From the NCBI GenBank assembly GCA_947454525.1, contig CANGJM010000002.1, positions 124,001 through 188,000 of the forward strand: 64,000 nt of DNA. Direction: 5' to 3'. Position numbers and translations under genes: made by a program. Under the pieces are notes generated by a model that was not told where the DNA came from, ran no database searches, and was given only the letters and a program-made list of their open reading frames with translations. Shown piece by piece: positions 45,284 to 54,234 of the stretch; positions within the stretch are counted from its first letter, which is position 1; every line of letters starts with the position of its first letter. Origin of the DNA: Flavobacteriales bacterium (GTDB taxonomy: Bacteria > Bacteroidota > Bacteroidia > Flavobacteriales_D > Crocinitomicaceae).

Positions 45284-48034
45284 TTAAAATTGAATTGCAA
45301 GTGAAAGATTGAATCGGAACCCACCTCCAAACATGACGGTAGCTGATTTCGAATCAAAGGTATTATATATGTCATTCGCATTATTTGTTGCGTCAGAAAT
45401 ATATGTTTTATTTAAAGCATTTGTAATTGTCCCGGTTGTTAGTAAACTGAAGGATTTAAATGGAATTTTATATCCTGCAAAGACATTCAATAGGGCATAG
45501 GATGGCATTTTCCAAGAATCTCTTCCACCATTTACTCCTTGCAGTGTGAATGGGTCAAAGTTTGAATAATAGCGATCGAAATACTGTAATTGAACTTTCA
45601 GGTAAAAGTTTTTAAATGGTTCATAGCGCATTGATGCCGCCATGGCAGTTTGAGCGGCATCACCTACGTGAACACCTTTCGCATCGAAACTAAATTGCAA
45701 AGAATCATATTGTGGGACAATTACTGTTTTAGATGAATTCCAATACCATTGTCCGACAGAGACCATCACATCTCCAGATAATTTCTTGCTCAATTTGAAA
45801 GCCGCATCGAATTCACCTCCCAAGTGTACGGCATCCATTCCGTTGATGTTTACACGAATGAACTCTGTTGGGTCGTTTGGATCCGGAACAGCAACACCGT
45901 AAGGAAAAGGTTTATTTTTCCAATTCGTTGCATATGCATTGACATTAAATCCGAATTTCTCTTTGGCATAATTGTATCCACCTTCCGCAGAGAGGATCTT
46001 TTCATTGACGATTTCACCGAAAAAACTATTTGTATTATTATCAATGACATTCGAGAATTGCGGAGTGCGGTTTAAGAATCCAACATTGACATACGCCGTT
46101 GCATTTTTCTGTACTTTATAACTTAATCCGGATTTAAAGGTAAATCCAGGGAGAAATTTCCAATCTGTAGCGTAGTACTTTAAATCTTTATTGCTCGCAT
46201 CATACGTTGTTCCGTTGTAGGTTATTGTATCCAATGCACCAATTCTAAGAATCGTGTCACCTAAATCGAGAACTCGTTTTTGGAATCGATCTACTCCTTT
46301 ATACCCATTCAAAATCGCAGATAGGTTGACGAAAAAAGAGAGTTTTTTATCGGTGTATTCCATTTGACCAAAGGCACCGGACCATTGCACAATTCCATCG
46401 CGGTCAGCATTAAATGCATTTTTAGCAATTTTATCTCCAACTCGTTGCATTGGATCCGCATCGTTTTTATCAGCAGTACTCACAAAATAGTCACCGCCTA
46501 AAAGATTGGTGATGACTTGGTAATGTGAACCTTGATAATAACGGAAGTCAACTCCACCGGATAACTCAATTTTTTTATTGTATTGGTAATTAAATTGTCC
46601 TAAATATCCAGCCCAGAAATGGTTGTTCATACTTTCGTAAATGATTTGACTGGACTTAATTTCAGTTGGTGAATAAATGGGGTCGATGTTCGGAGTACCA
46701 AATAGTGAGTTCACTTTATTTTCATGAATGACAAGGTCCCAGTTAATTGTACCGGTAGTATCGCGCAATAAAGCTGATGAATTAAAAATACTTGTCCCCC
46801 CACCTCGTCCAATGGATACGTAGGCAATATTGGAAATGGAAAGTTTGTCGTTAACTGTCCAAAAATCCTTCAAAGTAAATTGAGGTTTTGTATAGTAATT
46901 CATGCGCTCACTAAGAACTTCTTTCTTTCCACTAATGGAATCAGTTTGATAACCCCAATGTTGGTTAAAACGAATTCCCATGTCATAGAAATTTGCATTC
47001 GAATCAACGATTGCACCTAAATTTCGGGCTGTTTTCGCATCAAAATATTGAATGGCTTGATTGTAAGCACGCTGTCCATGCTCTTGTGGTGCTGCAAATG
47101 CGGATAAGGTCAATAAATGTTTGTCCACTTTCTTTGATACTTTGATGTACCCAAATTTCCCTTGACTTGGAGTTCCATATACCCAACCATCCGCTTGTTT
47201 ATAGGATGCAGAAAACGTCAATCCCCATCCGGACTTCGTCATTCCGGTATTATAGGAAAGTGTAGAGCGCAATAAATTCCCTGTTCCGTATTCTTGGCGA
47301 AAGGATCCACCTGGCTTGTTTGAGACACCTTGTGTGATGATATTTATAGTTCCACCAATGGACGGCATCGCAATTTTAGTCGCTCCGAGTCCACGTTGAA
47401 CTTGCATTTGAGCAGTAATGGCATCTAGTCCAAACCAATTGGACCAATAAACAGCGCCATTTTCCATGTCGTTCACGGGAACACCATCGATCATAACCCC
47501 AACGTTTCGTTGATCGAATCCACGTACATTGATTCGTGCATCTCCATCTCCACCACCTTGTTGTGTCGCATAAACTCCAGGAGTTCCATTTAGCAACATC
47601 GGTAAATCACGAGAACCAAGTTCTTCAGTAATTTTTTGCAGGGGAATTTTGGTGACAGCCACAGGGACATTTTGAGAACCCGCTAAATTACCAATGACTT
47701 TGATTTCGCGGTATTCTTGACTTGCACCGATGTAAAAATTGACTGTCATTACTGGTTTAGAAACTTGAATTTCCTGAACCATTGAATCAAATCCCATCAT
47801 TTTAAATGTAATGGAATAATCGCCATAGGTCACATCGGTCATTTCGTAAATCCCTTGTGAGTTGGACATGGCTCTTTTCATCACCACACCTTTATTGTTG
47901 TAAAGGGTGATTTTAGCGCCACCTAAAAGTTGGTTCGTAGCATTTTCACTGACTTCACCAGTGATCTTTGCAGAAGCCTGACTGAAACTCCATTCAGCAA
48001 AGCACGCGAAAAGAATAAGAATAAAATATTTCAT
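45284..48034 (-). CDS. TonB-dependent receptor with carboxypeptidase-like N-terminal domain
   Basis: The 916-residue outer-membrane protein has a signal peptide (ILILFACFAEWSFSQ), a carboxypeptidase regulatory-like domain (about 22-105, KITGEVSENATNQLLGGAKITLYN), and a plug domain (about 110-235, LPMLLNGTPGVYATQQGGGDGDARINVRGFDQRNVGVMIDGVPVND). A long 22-strand-type barrel follows, ending in aromatic F. It imports a substrate using TonB energy. The 2-bp gap to the nuclease gene and the neighbouring 5'-nucleotidase suggest nucleotides, nucleosides or phosphate-bearing fragments. No SusD partner is adjacent, so it is not a standard SusCD glycan system. Confidence 0.93.
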   Translation of the reverse strand: MKYFILILFACFAEWSFSQASAKITGEVSENATNQLLGGAKITLYNNKGVVMKRAMSNSQGIYEMTDVTYGDYSITFKMMGFDSMVQEIQVSKPVMTVNFYIGASQEYREIKVIGNLAGSQNVPVAVTKIPLQKITEELGSRDLPMLLNGTPGVYATQQGGGDGDARINVRGFDQRNVGVMIDGVPVNDMENGAVYWSNWFGLDAITAQMQVQRGLGATKIAMPSIGGTINIITQGVSNKPGGSFRQEYGTGNLLRSTLSYNTGMTKSGWGLTFSASYKQADGWVYGTPSQGKFGYIKVSKKVDKHLLTLSAFAAPQEHGQRAYNQAIQYFDAKTARNLGAIVDSNANFYDMGIRFNQHWGYQTDSISGKKEVLSERMNYYTKPQFTLKDFWTVNDKLSISNIAYVSIGRGGGTSIFNSSALLRDTTGTINWDLVIHENKVNSLFGTPNIDPIYSPTEIKSSQIIYESMNNHFWAGYLGQFNYQYNKKIELSGGVDFRYYQGSHYQVITNLLGGDYFVSTADKNDADPMQRVGDKIAKNAFNADRDGIVQWSGAFGQMEYTDKKLSFFVNLSAILNGYKGVDRFQKRVLDLGDTILRIGALDTITYNGTTYDASNKDLKYYATDWKFLPGFTFKSGLSYKVQKNATAYVNVGFLNRTPQFSNVIDNNTNSFFGEIVNEKILSAEGGYNYAKEKFGFNVNAYATNWKNKPFPYGVAVPDPNDPTEFIRVNINGMDAVHLGGEFDAAFKLSKKLSGDVMVSVGQWYWNSSKTVIVPQYDSLQFSFDAKGVHVGDAAQTAMAASMRYEPFKNFYLKVQLQYFDRYYSNFDPFTLQGVNGGRDSWKMPSYALLNVFAGYKIPFKSFSLLTTGTITNALNKTYISDATNNANDIYNTFDSKSATVMFGGGFRFNLSLAIQF

Positions 48035-48066
48035 CGTTTTTCGAGTAGGACAATAAACTGTCGTAC

Positions 48067-49125
48067 TTATCTTAAGATGATTTTACGGATCAATTGTTGT
48101 CCGTTAACATCTGTCATTCGAATGATGTAAACACCGCTGAAATCGCTCAAATCTAAAGAAATAACTGGTTTTGAACCGATGTTTGCTTGCGTGTAGATCG
48201 TTTGTCCAAGTGAGTTTAATACTTGAATTTTACGAATATTTCCGTTGCTTTTGATGTTTACAAGTCCATTGCTTGGATTTGGATAAACACTTAATGAACT
48301 CACTTCATTTTCATCTACCGCAGCAGGATTACATGAACAGTTGTGTGTTCCGAGTGAACTCCAGTTACCATCAAGAATAGGATTTCCACTTGTTCCAAAA
48401 AGCGTATCTCCGTTTGCATCTAAACGAACGATCACTGGTGGAATGGAATCGTAATCTAAAAGTGGGTCAAAAAATGATGGATTCGTTGTTGAACCTTTCA
48501 CGATCGTTGACTTACGAATCATGGAATGGTCTTTCGTAATTAATACACCTAAACCAGTACTGTAAGGAAACTGTGTTGACCATGCTCCATCATTACCAGA
48601 AGAAGTTCCTGTTTCATTCGCTGGATTCTCTCCGATTTTCCCGAAAAGATCCACAATGGCGAATCCAGGTACATTGGTTGCATTGATTAAGGTTGTCGCT
48701 GTAGAAGGTAACGTTCCCTTTGCCAACATAATGGCATCGTTTCCATTCCAATAAAATGAATTTGATGTATTATATACAGGACAATAGAATCCATCTGCAC
48801 GAGCTTGCAATGAATCCCATATTGGAGCTTCTTGTCCTGTTCCGTTTGGGTCTTGTTTGTCAAGAACGGCAACATATACGTCATGTGCAGCGATGGTTCC
48901 AGATAATTGAATGGAATTCGCAACTGTTGCAGTTGTTGCACCATTGGAATAACGCGCTACGAAATAACCATTTAGATTAATTGGATTGGCCGTTGGGTTA
49001 TAAATTTCCAAGGCTTTGTTGTTTGACCATCCTTCTACGTACTCAGAAATAAATAATTCAGAACAATTTTGAGCAGTTGCATTCAGTGTTAAAACACTTG
49101 TGATAAACAGTAAAATTTTTTTCAT
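48067..49125 (-). CDS. Secreted lamin-tail-domain protein with T9SS C-terminus
   Basis: The 352-residue protein has a signal peptide (LLFITSVLTLNATAQ), a lamin-tail domain (about 20-165: CSELFISEYVEGWSNNKALEIYNPTANPINLNGYFVARYSNG), and a C-terminal type A T9SS sorting domain (SVYPNPSNGLVNIKSNGNIRKIQVLNSLGQTIY). Lamin-tail domains are frequent in secreted Bacteroidota nucleases and phosphoesterases, but no catalytic domain is visible here, so it may act as a binding or anchoring protein. It is first in the minus-strand operon, 32 bp before the TonB receptor. Confidence 0.85.
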   Translation of the reverse strand: MKKILLFITSVLTLNATAQNCSELFISEYVEGWSNNKALEIYNPTANPINLNGYFVARYSNGATTATVANSIQLSGTIAAHDVYVAVLDKQDPNGTGQEAPIWDSLQARADGFYCPVYNTSNSFYWNGNDAIMLAKGTLPSTATTLINATNVPGFAIVDLFGKIGENPANETGTSSGNDGAWSTQFPYSTGLGVLITKDHSMIRKSTIVKGSTTNPSFFDPLLDYDSIPPVIVRLDANGDTLFGTSGNPILDGNWSSLGTHNCSCNPAAVDENEVSSLSVYPNPSNGLVNIKSNGNIRKIQVLNSLGQTIYTQANIGSKPVISLDLSDFSGVYIIRMTDVNGQQLIRKIILR

Positions 49126-49192
49126 AATCCAATAAAAACAAGCAACACGACTCTTTTCGTTTAACAGTTAGTCATGAAGTCATTATTCTTAG

Positions 49193-49231
49193 CACGTGGT
49201 TTCAGCATAGATGCGTCAAGGAGGACACGTG
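49193..49231. promoter_or_regulatory. Paired CACGTG palindromes upstream of the nuclease locus
   Basis: Two CACGTG sites (49193-49198 and 49226-49231) lie with centres 33 bp apart, close to three helical turns, between the putative -7 element and the first gene. This spacing suits a dimeric repressor or activator on one DNA face, but chance cannot be excluded. Confidence 0.35.
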
Positions 49232-49242
49232 TTAAGTTGAAA

Positions 49243-49250
49243 CAAATTTA
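49243..49250 (-). promoter_or_regulatory. Promoter -7 element of the nuclease/TonB receptor operon
   Basis: The minus strand reads TAAATTTG (exact TAnnTTTG), 117 bp upstream of the lamin-tail gene, leaving a long leader that contains the CACGTG pair. Confidence 0.45.
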
Positions 49251-49371
49251 GGTGTTTTTTTGAAAAATATATAAACTTTCAGGTTAAACTTTCATGAATT
49301 CAATGTTAGGGAAAAGAACAAGTTGTTTAATCCAAGTACAATAACTAAATTCGGGCTTCAAATAATTACAC

Positions 49372-51531
49372 ATGAAAAATAGTCTTCTCCTTGTTTTTAC
49401 CTTCGTTTATTCCTTTGTTTTCTCACAAGACCTTACGGTTGAGCGCATTTGGAAAAATTATGAATTTAGTCCTAAGCGAATCGGTGGGTTTAAATCCATG
49501 AACGATGGAGAACATTACACCAATGTCAAAGAGGGGAATTCTATTTATAAATTCAGTTTAAATGACGTAAATGATAAAGGAACTGTTGTTCTTGATGGAT
49601 CGAAACTTTTAGTGGACGGAAAAAAACTATCGTTCGATGATTATGAGTTTAATTCGGATGAGACGAAAATTCTTTTTTTGACGAATGTTGAGTCCATCTA
49701 TCGACGCAGTTTCCAAGCAGTATATTATTTATACGATTTAGCTACACAAAAATTAACACCTCTTGATTCTGAACACACTCCACAAACCTTAGCGGAATAT
49801 TCTCCTGATGGAACAAAAGTTTCCTTTATTCATGGTAATGATCTTTTTGTGAAAACGATTGCGAATGGAAAAGTAGAGAAGATAACACAGGACGGCAAAC
49901 GAAATAAAGTGATTAATGGTACAACAGATTGGGTGTATGAGGAAGAGTTTTCCATCACCAAAGCCTATGGTTGGTCGCCTGATAGCAAATTCATTGCCTA
50001 CTTGCGTTTTGATGAAAAAGAGGTTCCTGAATATAGTATGGATATGTACGGTGGACTTTATCCGGAAGCTTACACCTTTAAATACCCAAAAGCGGGTGAA
50101 GTGAATAGTGTGGTCACCGCACATTGTGTTTCCTTAGAAAGTAAAAAAGTACAGCAGATTGGTTTGGGGTCTTATGAATACATTCCTCGATTGAACTGGT
50201 CTTCAGCATCGAATCAATTGATCATTCAAACAATGAACCGTCACCAAAGTGAATTGAATTATTGGTTGGTGGATGTCGTGAAAGGCAAAGTTTCGAGCAA
50301 AATCTTCTTCACGGAGAAATCAACAACGTACATTGATATCGATGACAATTTATTGATTTTGAAAGATGGGAAATCCATTCTTCGTACAAGTGAAGAAAGT
50401 GGATACCGCCATATCTACCAATTGAATTTTGATGGAAGTGTGAAACAAATCACGAGCGGACCATGGGATGTCATTGATTTTCTTGGTTTTGATGAAGTGT
50501 CCAAACAAATATATTTTAGTTCAGCCGAAAAAGGCGCTATTCACAAATCCATCTATTCAGTGGAAACAAGTGGTTCGAATAAACGTGATTTAACAGCAAC
50601 GATTGGATACAATGAAGCAGAATTCTTGAACGGAATGCATTATTTCATTCATACGTATTCCAATGCCAATCAAGCACCTGTCTATAACCTGTGTAAAAGT
50701 GACGGTTCAGTTGTCCGTGTACTGGAGTCCAATCAGGCCTTCATGGAAAAAATGAAAAAAGAGCGCTTGTCGACCAAACAATTCATCGAAGTAAATGCCA
50801 ATGGCGTGAAGTTAAATGCTTCGGTGATCTTGCCAGTTGGATTTGATCCAGCAAAGAAATACCCGATGTATGTGAATGTCTATGGTGGACCCGGACATAA
50901 CGAAGTATTAGACTCTTGGGACGGAAATGATTATTTCTTTCATCAATTGTTGGCTCAAAAGGGCTACATCGTTTTTCAAGTGGACCCAAGAGGAACTATG
51001 TATCAAGGAGCGGAATTCAAGAAAAGCACCTATTTGCAATTAGGAAAATTGGAAATCGAGGACGTCATGAATGCGGTGAAGGAATATTCAAAAAACACCT
51101 TCGTTGATGCAAGTCGCGTTGGAATCATGGGATGGAGTTACGGTGGATTCATGGCATCATTAGGAATAACCAAAGGAGCGGATGTATTCAAAATGGCGAT
51201 TGCTGTTGCTCCGGTGACAAACTGGCGTTATTACGACAATATTTACACGGAACGATTTATGCGTACTCCACAGGAAAATGCGGATGGCTACGACCGAAAT
51301 TCACCGATTAATTATGTTGATAACGTAAAAGGTAAGTACTTATTAATCCATGGGTCAGCAGATGACAATGTACATTTTCAGAATACAATGGACATGACCA
51401 GTGCCATGGTGAAAGCCAATAAACAGTTTGAGTTATTTGTTTATCCGAACAAAAACCATGGGATCTATGGTGGAAACACACGAAATCATTTGTTTCAATT
51501 GATGTTGACATTCATCGAAGCAAATTTATAA
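49372..51531 (+). CDS. Dipeptidyl peptidase IV-like serine protease (S9B)
   Basis: Releases N-terminal Xaa-Pro dipeptides from peptides. The 719-residue protein has a signal peptide (LLLVFTFVYSFVFSQ), an eight-bladed beta-propeller (about 25-470) and an alpha/beta-hydrolase domain. The triad is visible as Ser589 in GWSYGGFMAS, Asp664 in HGSADDNVHF and His696 in NKNHGIYGG. The conserved DWVYEEEF motif (TDWVYEEEFSIT) has the Glu pair that binds the substrate amino terminus, which marks DPP IV rather than prolyl oligopeptidase. The promoter is not clear (TAAATTCG about 25 bp upstream). Confidence 0.94.
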   Translation: MKNSLLLVFTFVYSFVFSQDLTVERIWKNYEFSPKRIGGFKSMNDGEHYTNVKEGNSIYKFSLNDVNDKGTVVLDGSKLLVDGKKLSFDDYEFNSDETKILFLTNVESIYRRSFQAVYYLYDLATQKLTPLDSEHTPQTLAEYSPDGTKVSFIHGNDLFVKTIANGKVEKITQDGKRNKVINGTTDWVYEEEFSITKAYGWSPDSKFIAYLRFDEKEVPEYSMDMYGGLYPEAYTFKYPKAGEVNSVVTAHCVSLESKKVQQIGLGSYEYIPRLNWSSASNQLIIQTMNRHQSELNYWLVDVVKGKVSSKIFFTEKSTTYIDIDDNLLILKDGKSILRTSEESGYRHIYQLNFDGSVKQITSGPWDVIDFLGFDEVSKQIYFSSAEKGAIHKSIYSVETSGSNKRDLTATIGYNEAEFLNGMHYFIHTYSNANQAPVYNLCKSDGSVVRVLESNQAFMEKMKKERLSTKQFIEVNANGVKLNASVILPVGFDPAKKYPMYVNVYGGPGHNEVLDSWDGNDYFFHQLLAQKGYIVFQVDPRGTMYQGAEFKKSTYLQLGKLEIEDVMNAVKEYSKNTFVDASRVGIMGWSYGGFMASLGITKGADVFKMAIAVAPVTNWRYYDNIYTERFMRTPQENADGYDRNSPINYVDNVKGKYLLIHGSADDNVHFQNTMDMTSAMVKANKQFELFVYPNKNHGIYGGNTRNHLFQLMLTFIEANL

Positions 51532-51647
51532 GTGTGACTAAAATATCAACAAATTGTCATTATTTTACTCGAGACAAACAGAGTTCGATGTTTCTTTTGT
51601 AATTTAGGGCAAACTTTTATACCAAACACATATTTCGACAGAAAAAA

Positions 51648-52934
51648 ATGAGTGAACTAGCTAAAATTGAACTTGACGGAAAAGTATACGAACTTCCGGT
51701 TATAACAGGTACAGAAAACGAAAAAGCAATCGATATCTCCAAATTGAGAGATATGACCGGTTACATTACCTTGGACACAGGTTACAAGAATACAGGAGCA
51801 ACGAAAAGTGCGATTACTTTCTTGGACGGAGAAGAGGGGATTCTACATTACAGAGGATATTCAATTGAGCAATTAGCGGCGAAAGCTTCGTTCATTGAAG
51901 TTGCATATCTTCTCATTTATGGGAATCTTCCAACACAAGCGGAATTAGATCAATTCGAAGATAGCATCAAGAAACATACCTTGGTTCATGAGGACATGAA
52001 ACAATTCTTTGAAGCATATCCATCAAAAGCGCATCCAATGGGTGTCCTTTCTTCGATGATTGCATCTTTGGCAACGTTCTACCCAGAATCTTTGGATCCA
52101 AACAGAAGCAAGGAAGCTAAGAACTTAACGATTCACCGTTTGATCGCTAAATTGCCAACGTTAGCAGCTTGGGCATACAAGAATTCGATTCGTCATCCAT
52201 TCATGTATCCAAAAAATGAATTCGATTACTGCAAGAATTTCTTGTACATGATGTTTGCAATGCCAACGGAGGATTACAAAGTTGATCCAGTGGTTGTAAG
52301 TGCATTAAATACCTTATTGATTCTTCACGCTGATCACGAACAAAACTGTTCTACATCAACGGTTCGTATCGTAGGTTCTTCTCAAGCGAATTTATACTCA
52401 ACTGTTTCTGCAGGTATTTCTGCACTTTGGGGTCCACTACATGGTGGAGCGAACCAAGAAGTAATCGAAATGTTGGAGCAAATCCATAACGATGGTGGAA
52501 ATGTCGACAAATGGGTATTGAAAGCGAAAGACAAAGAAGATCCATTCCGTTTAATGGGCTTTGGACACCGAGTGTACAAAAACTTTGATCCACGTGCGAA
52601 CATCATCAAAAAAGCATGTGATGAGGTATTGGAGAAATTAGGTGTGAATGATCCATTATTGGACATCGCAAAAAAATTAGAGAAAGTTGCCTTGGAGGAC
52701 GAATACTTCAAAGCAAGAAACTTATATCCAAATGTAGATTTCTATTCTGGAATCATTTACAAAGCATTAGGAATTCCTTCAGAAATGTTCACCGTGATGT
52801 TCGCTTTAGGACGTTTGCCAGGATGGATTGCTCAATGGAAAGAAATGACAGAGAACAAAGAACCAATCGGTCGTCCACGTCAGATTTACATCGGCGAAAC
52901 GAACCGAGAGTATGTAGAGATCTCGAAACGATAA
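51648..52934 (+). CDS. gltA: Citrate synthase
   Basis: Condenses acetyl-CoA and oxaloacetate at the entry of the citrate cycle. The 428-residue length and motifs fit the bacterial (type II) family: SKLRDMTGYITLDTGYKNTG, ILHYRGYSIEQLA, LILHADHEQNCSTSTVRIVGSSQANLYSTVSAGISALWGPLHGGANQEVI with two catalytic His, and MGFGHRVYKNFDPRA with the catalytic His. Its Asp is in the FYSGIIYKALGIP region. A strong terminator follows 6 bp after the stop. It is monocistronic. Confidence 0.97.
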   Translation: MSELAKIELDGKVYELPVITGTENEKAIDISKLRDMTGYITLDTGYKNTGATKSAITFLDGEEGILHYRGYSIEQLAAKASFIEVAYLLIYGNLPTQAELDQFEDSIKKHTLVHEDMKQFFEAYPSKAHPMGVLSSMIASLATFYPESLDPNRSKEAKNLTIHRLIAKLPTLAAWAYKNSIRHPFMYPKNEFDYCKNFLYMMFAMPTEDYKVDPVVVSALNTLLILHADHEQNCSTSTVRIVGSSQANLYSTVSAGISALWGPLHGGANQEVIEMLEQIHNDGGNVDKWVLKAKDKEDPFRLMGFGHRVYKNFDPRANIIKKACDEVLEKLGVNDPLLDIAKKLEKVALEDEYFKARNLYPNVDFYSGIIYKALGIPSEMFTVMFALGRLPGWIAQWKEMTENKEPIGRPRQIYIGETNREYVEISKR

Positions 52935-52940
52935 AACACA

Positions 52941-52976
52941 AAAAAGCCCTGACGATTCTGTCAGGGCTTTTTTTAT
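52941..52976. terminator. Bidirectional terminator between gltA and the rRNA methyltransferase gene
   Basis: A perfect 13-bp stem (AAAAAGCCCTGAC with GTCAGGGCTTTTT, loop GATTCT) with an A-run before and a T-run after, between convergent genes. It can terminate both. Confidence 0.93.
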
Positions 52977-52979
52977 GGC

Positions 52980-54194
52980 TTAATTTTCGCTTTCCTCTTG
53001 AGCTTCTCCTAGCTCATCAAACGGAAAATGTGTGCGCTTAGAGCCAGCATACGTTTCAAACATGCGGAAACTACATTCCAAGTCACCGTTGAATACTTTG
53101 TGTTTCACACTTGGACGCAGTCCAATGGATTTTAATCCTTCTTCACTCGACGTAATCACCCACGCTTGTGAGTTCGTCATCGTGTGCTTCAACCAATTAC
53201 CGATGTTTTCATACAGTTCATGTGTATTTGCTGCTAAACGTTCTCCGTATGGTGGATTGGTTAAAATGAAAATCGCTTCGTCTTCTTCTTTTGTGATTTC
53301 ATCAAACGAACACACTTTCGTTTCAATGAAACGTCCAAAACTCATTTGACGCAAATTGCGGCGTGTTTTTAAAATCATCTCATCCGATAAATCCGACCCC
53401 ATGATTCTGCAAGGAAGTGAACGGACATTTCTAGGCGCATTGTCGTAGATGTCATTCCAAACAGTCTCGTCGAAATTCTTTAAATTCTTGAACGCATAAT
53501 GTTGACGCTCGATATTTGATGGAATTCCAGATGCCAATAATGCAGCTTCCATTAAAAGTGTTCCTGAACCACAAAAGGGATCAAGGAAGGTTGTTTTTCG
53601 ATCCCATTTGGATAAGCGAATCAAACTTGCTGCAACAACTTCATTGATTGGGGCATCTCCGACTGCTTCGCGGTATCCGCGTTGGAAAAGAGGAATTCCA
53701 CTTGTGTTCAATGAAATCGTCACTTCGTTTTCCTTGATGTATAAGTCAAATAGAACTTGTGGGCGTTTTAATTCAACATCCGGACGATCATCGAATTCAT
53801 TGCGGAATGAGTCCACAATCGCATCTTTCACCACTAAATATGGATATTGTGTATTGTTAAATAGCGTAGAGAAAACCGCACCTTTTACCGCAAAGGTTTT
53901 TGACACATCGAAAATCTCGGTCCATTTAATCTTCATGGATTTACGGTACAAGTCTTCTTCTGATTTAATGTAGAACTTGTCAAGCTCGACTAGAATCGAT
54001 ATAGCGCAACGTGCATATAAATTTAAATAATATACATCTTTCCATGTTCCTTTAATGCGCACCGCGCGGTTCAATTGCTCTGCTTTTGGGTAACCAAGTT
54101 CTTCCAATTCTTCTACTAATGTTTGCTCAAATCCAAACAAACATTTTAGCGTGATTGTTAACTCTTCATTATTTCCCGTACTCTTCTTTTCCAT
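52980..54194 (-). CDS. rlmL: THUMP-domain rRNA methyltransferase (RlmL-like)
   Basis: SAM-dependent enzyme of the family that makes m2G2445 in 23S rRNA. The track start (54275) overlaps the opposite gene's promoter and start; the ATG at 54194 gives MEKKSTGNNEELTITLKCLFGFEQTL (404 residues). A THUMP domain spans about 30-135 and the methyltransferase domain the rest: FLDPFCGSGTLLMEAALLASGI (SAM binding), SDLSDEMILKTRRN, and the catalytic NPPY in FILTNPPYGERLA. It corresponds to the N-terminal RlmL half of E. coli RlmKL, lacking the second methyltransferase. Confidence 0.9.
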   Translation of the reverse strand: MEKKSTGNNEELTITLKCLFGFEQTLVEELEELGYPKAEQLNRAVRIKGTWKDVYYLNLYARCAISILVELDKFYIKSEEDLYRKSMKIKWTEIFDVSKTFAVKGAVFSTLFNNTQYPYLVVKDAIVDSFRNEFDDRPDVELKRPQVLFDLYIKENEVTISLNTSGIPLFQRGYREAVGDAPINEVVAASLIRLSKWDRKTTFLDPFCGSGTLLMEAALLASGIPSNIERQHYAFKNLKNFDETVWNDIYDNAPRNVRSLPCRIMGSDLSDEMILKTRRNLRQMSFGRFIETKVCSFDEITKEEDEAIFILTNPPYGERLAANTHELYENIGNWLKHTMTNSQAWVITSSEEGLKSIGLRPSVKHKVFNGDLECSFRMFETYAGSKRTHFPFDELGEAQEESEN

Positions 54195-54211
54195 TTTCTC
54201 GTGATAAGGTC

Positions 54212-54219
54212 TAACTTTG
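54212..54219 (+). promoter_or_regulatory. Patatin gene promoter -7 element
   Basis: TAACTTTG is an exact TAnnTTTG match. It overlaps the TTG at 54217 used by the ORF track, so the real start must be further downstream. Confidence 0.55.
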
Positions 54220-54234
54220 TACAAAAGAACGAAT

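Noticed and set aside
45309-46075. Plus-strand ORFs inside the TonB receptor gene
   Set aside because: They are short antisense frames within a gene of 916 codons with clear domains.
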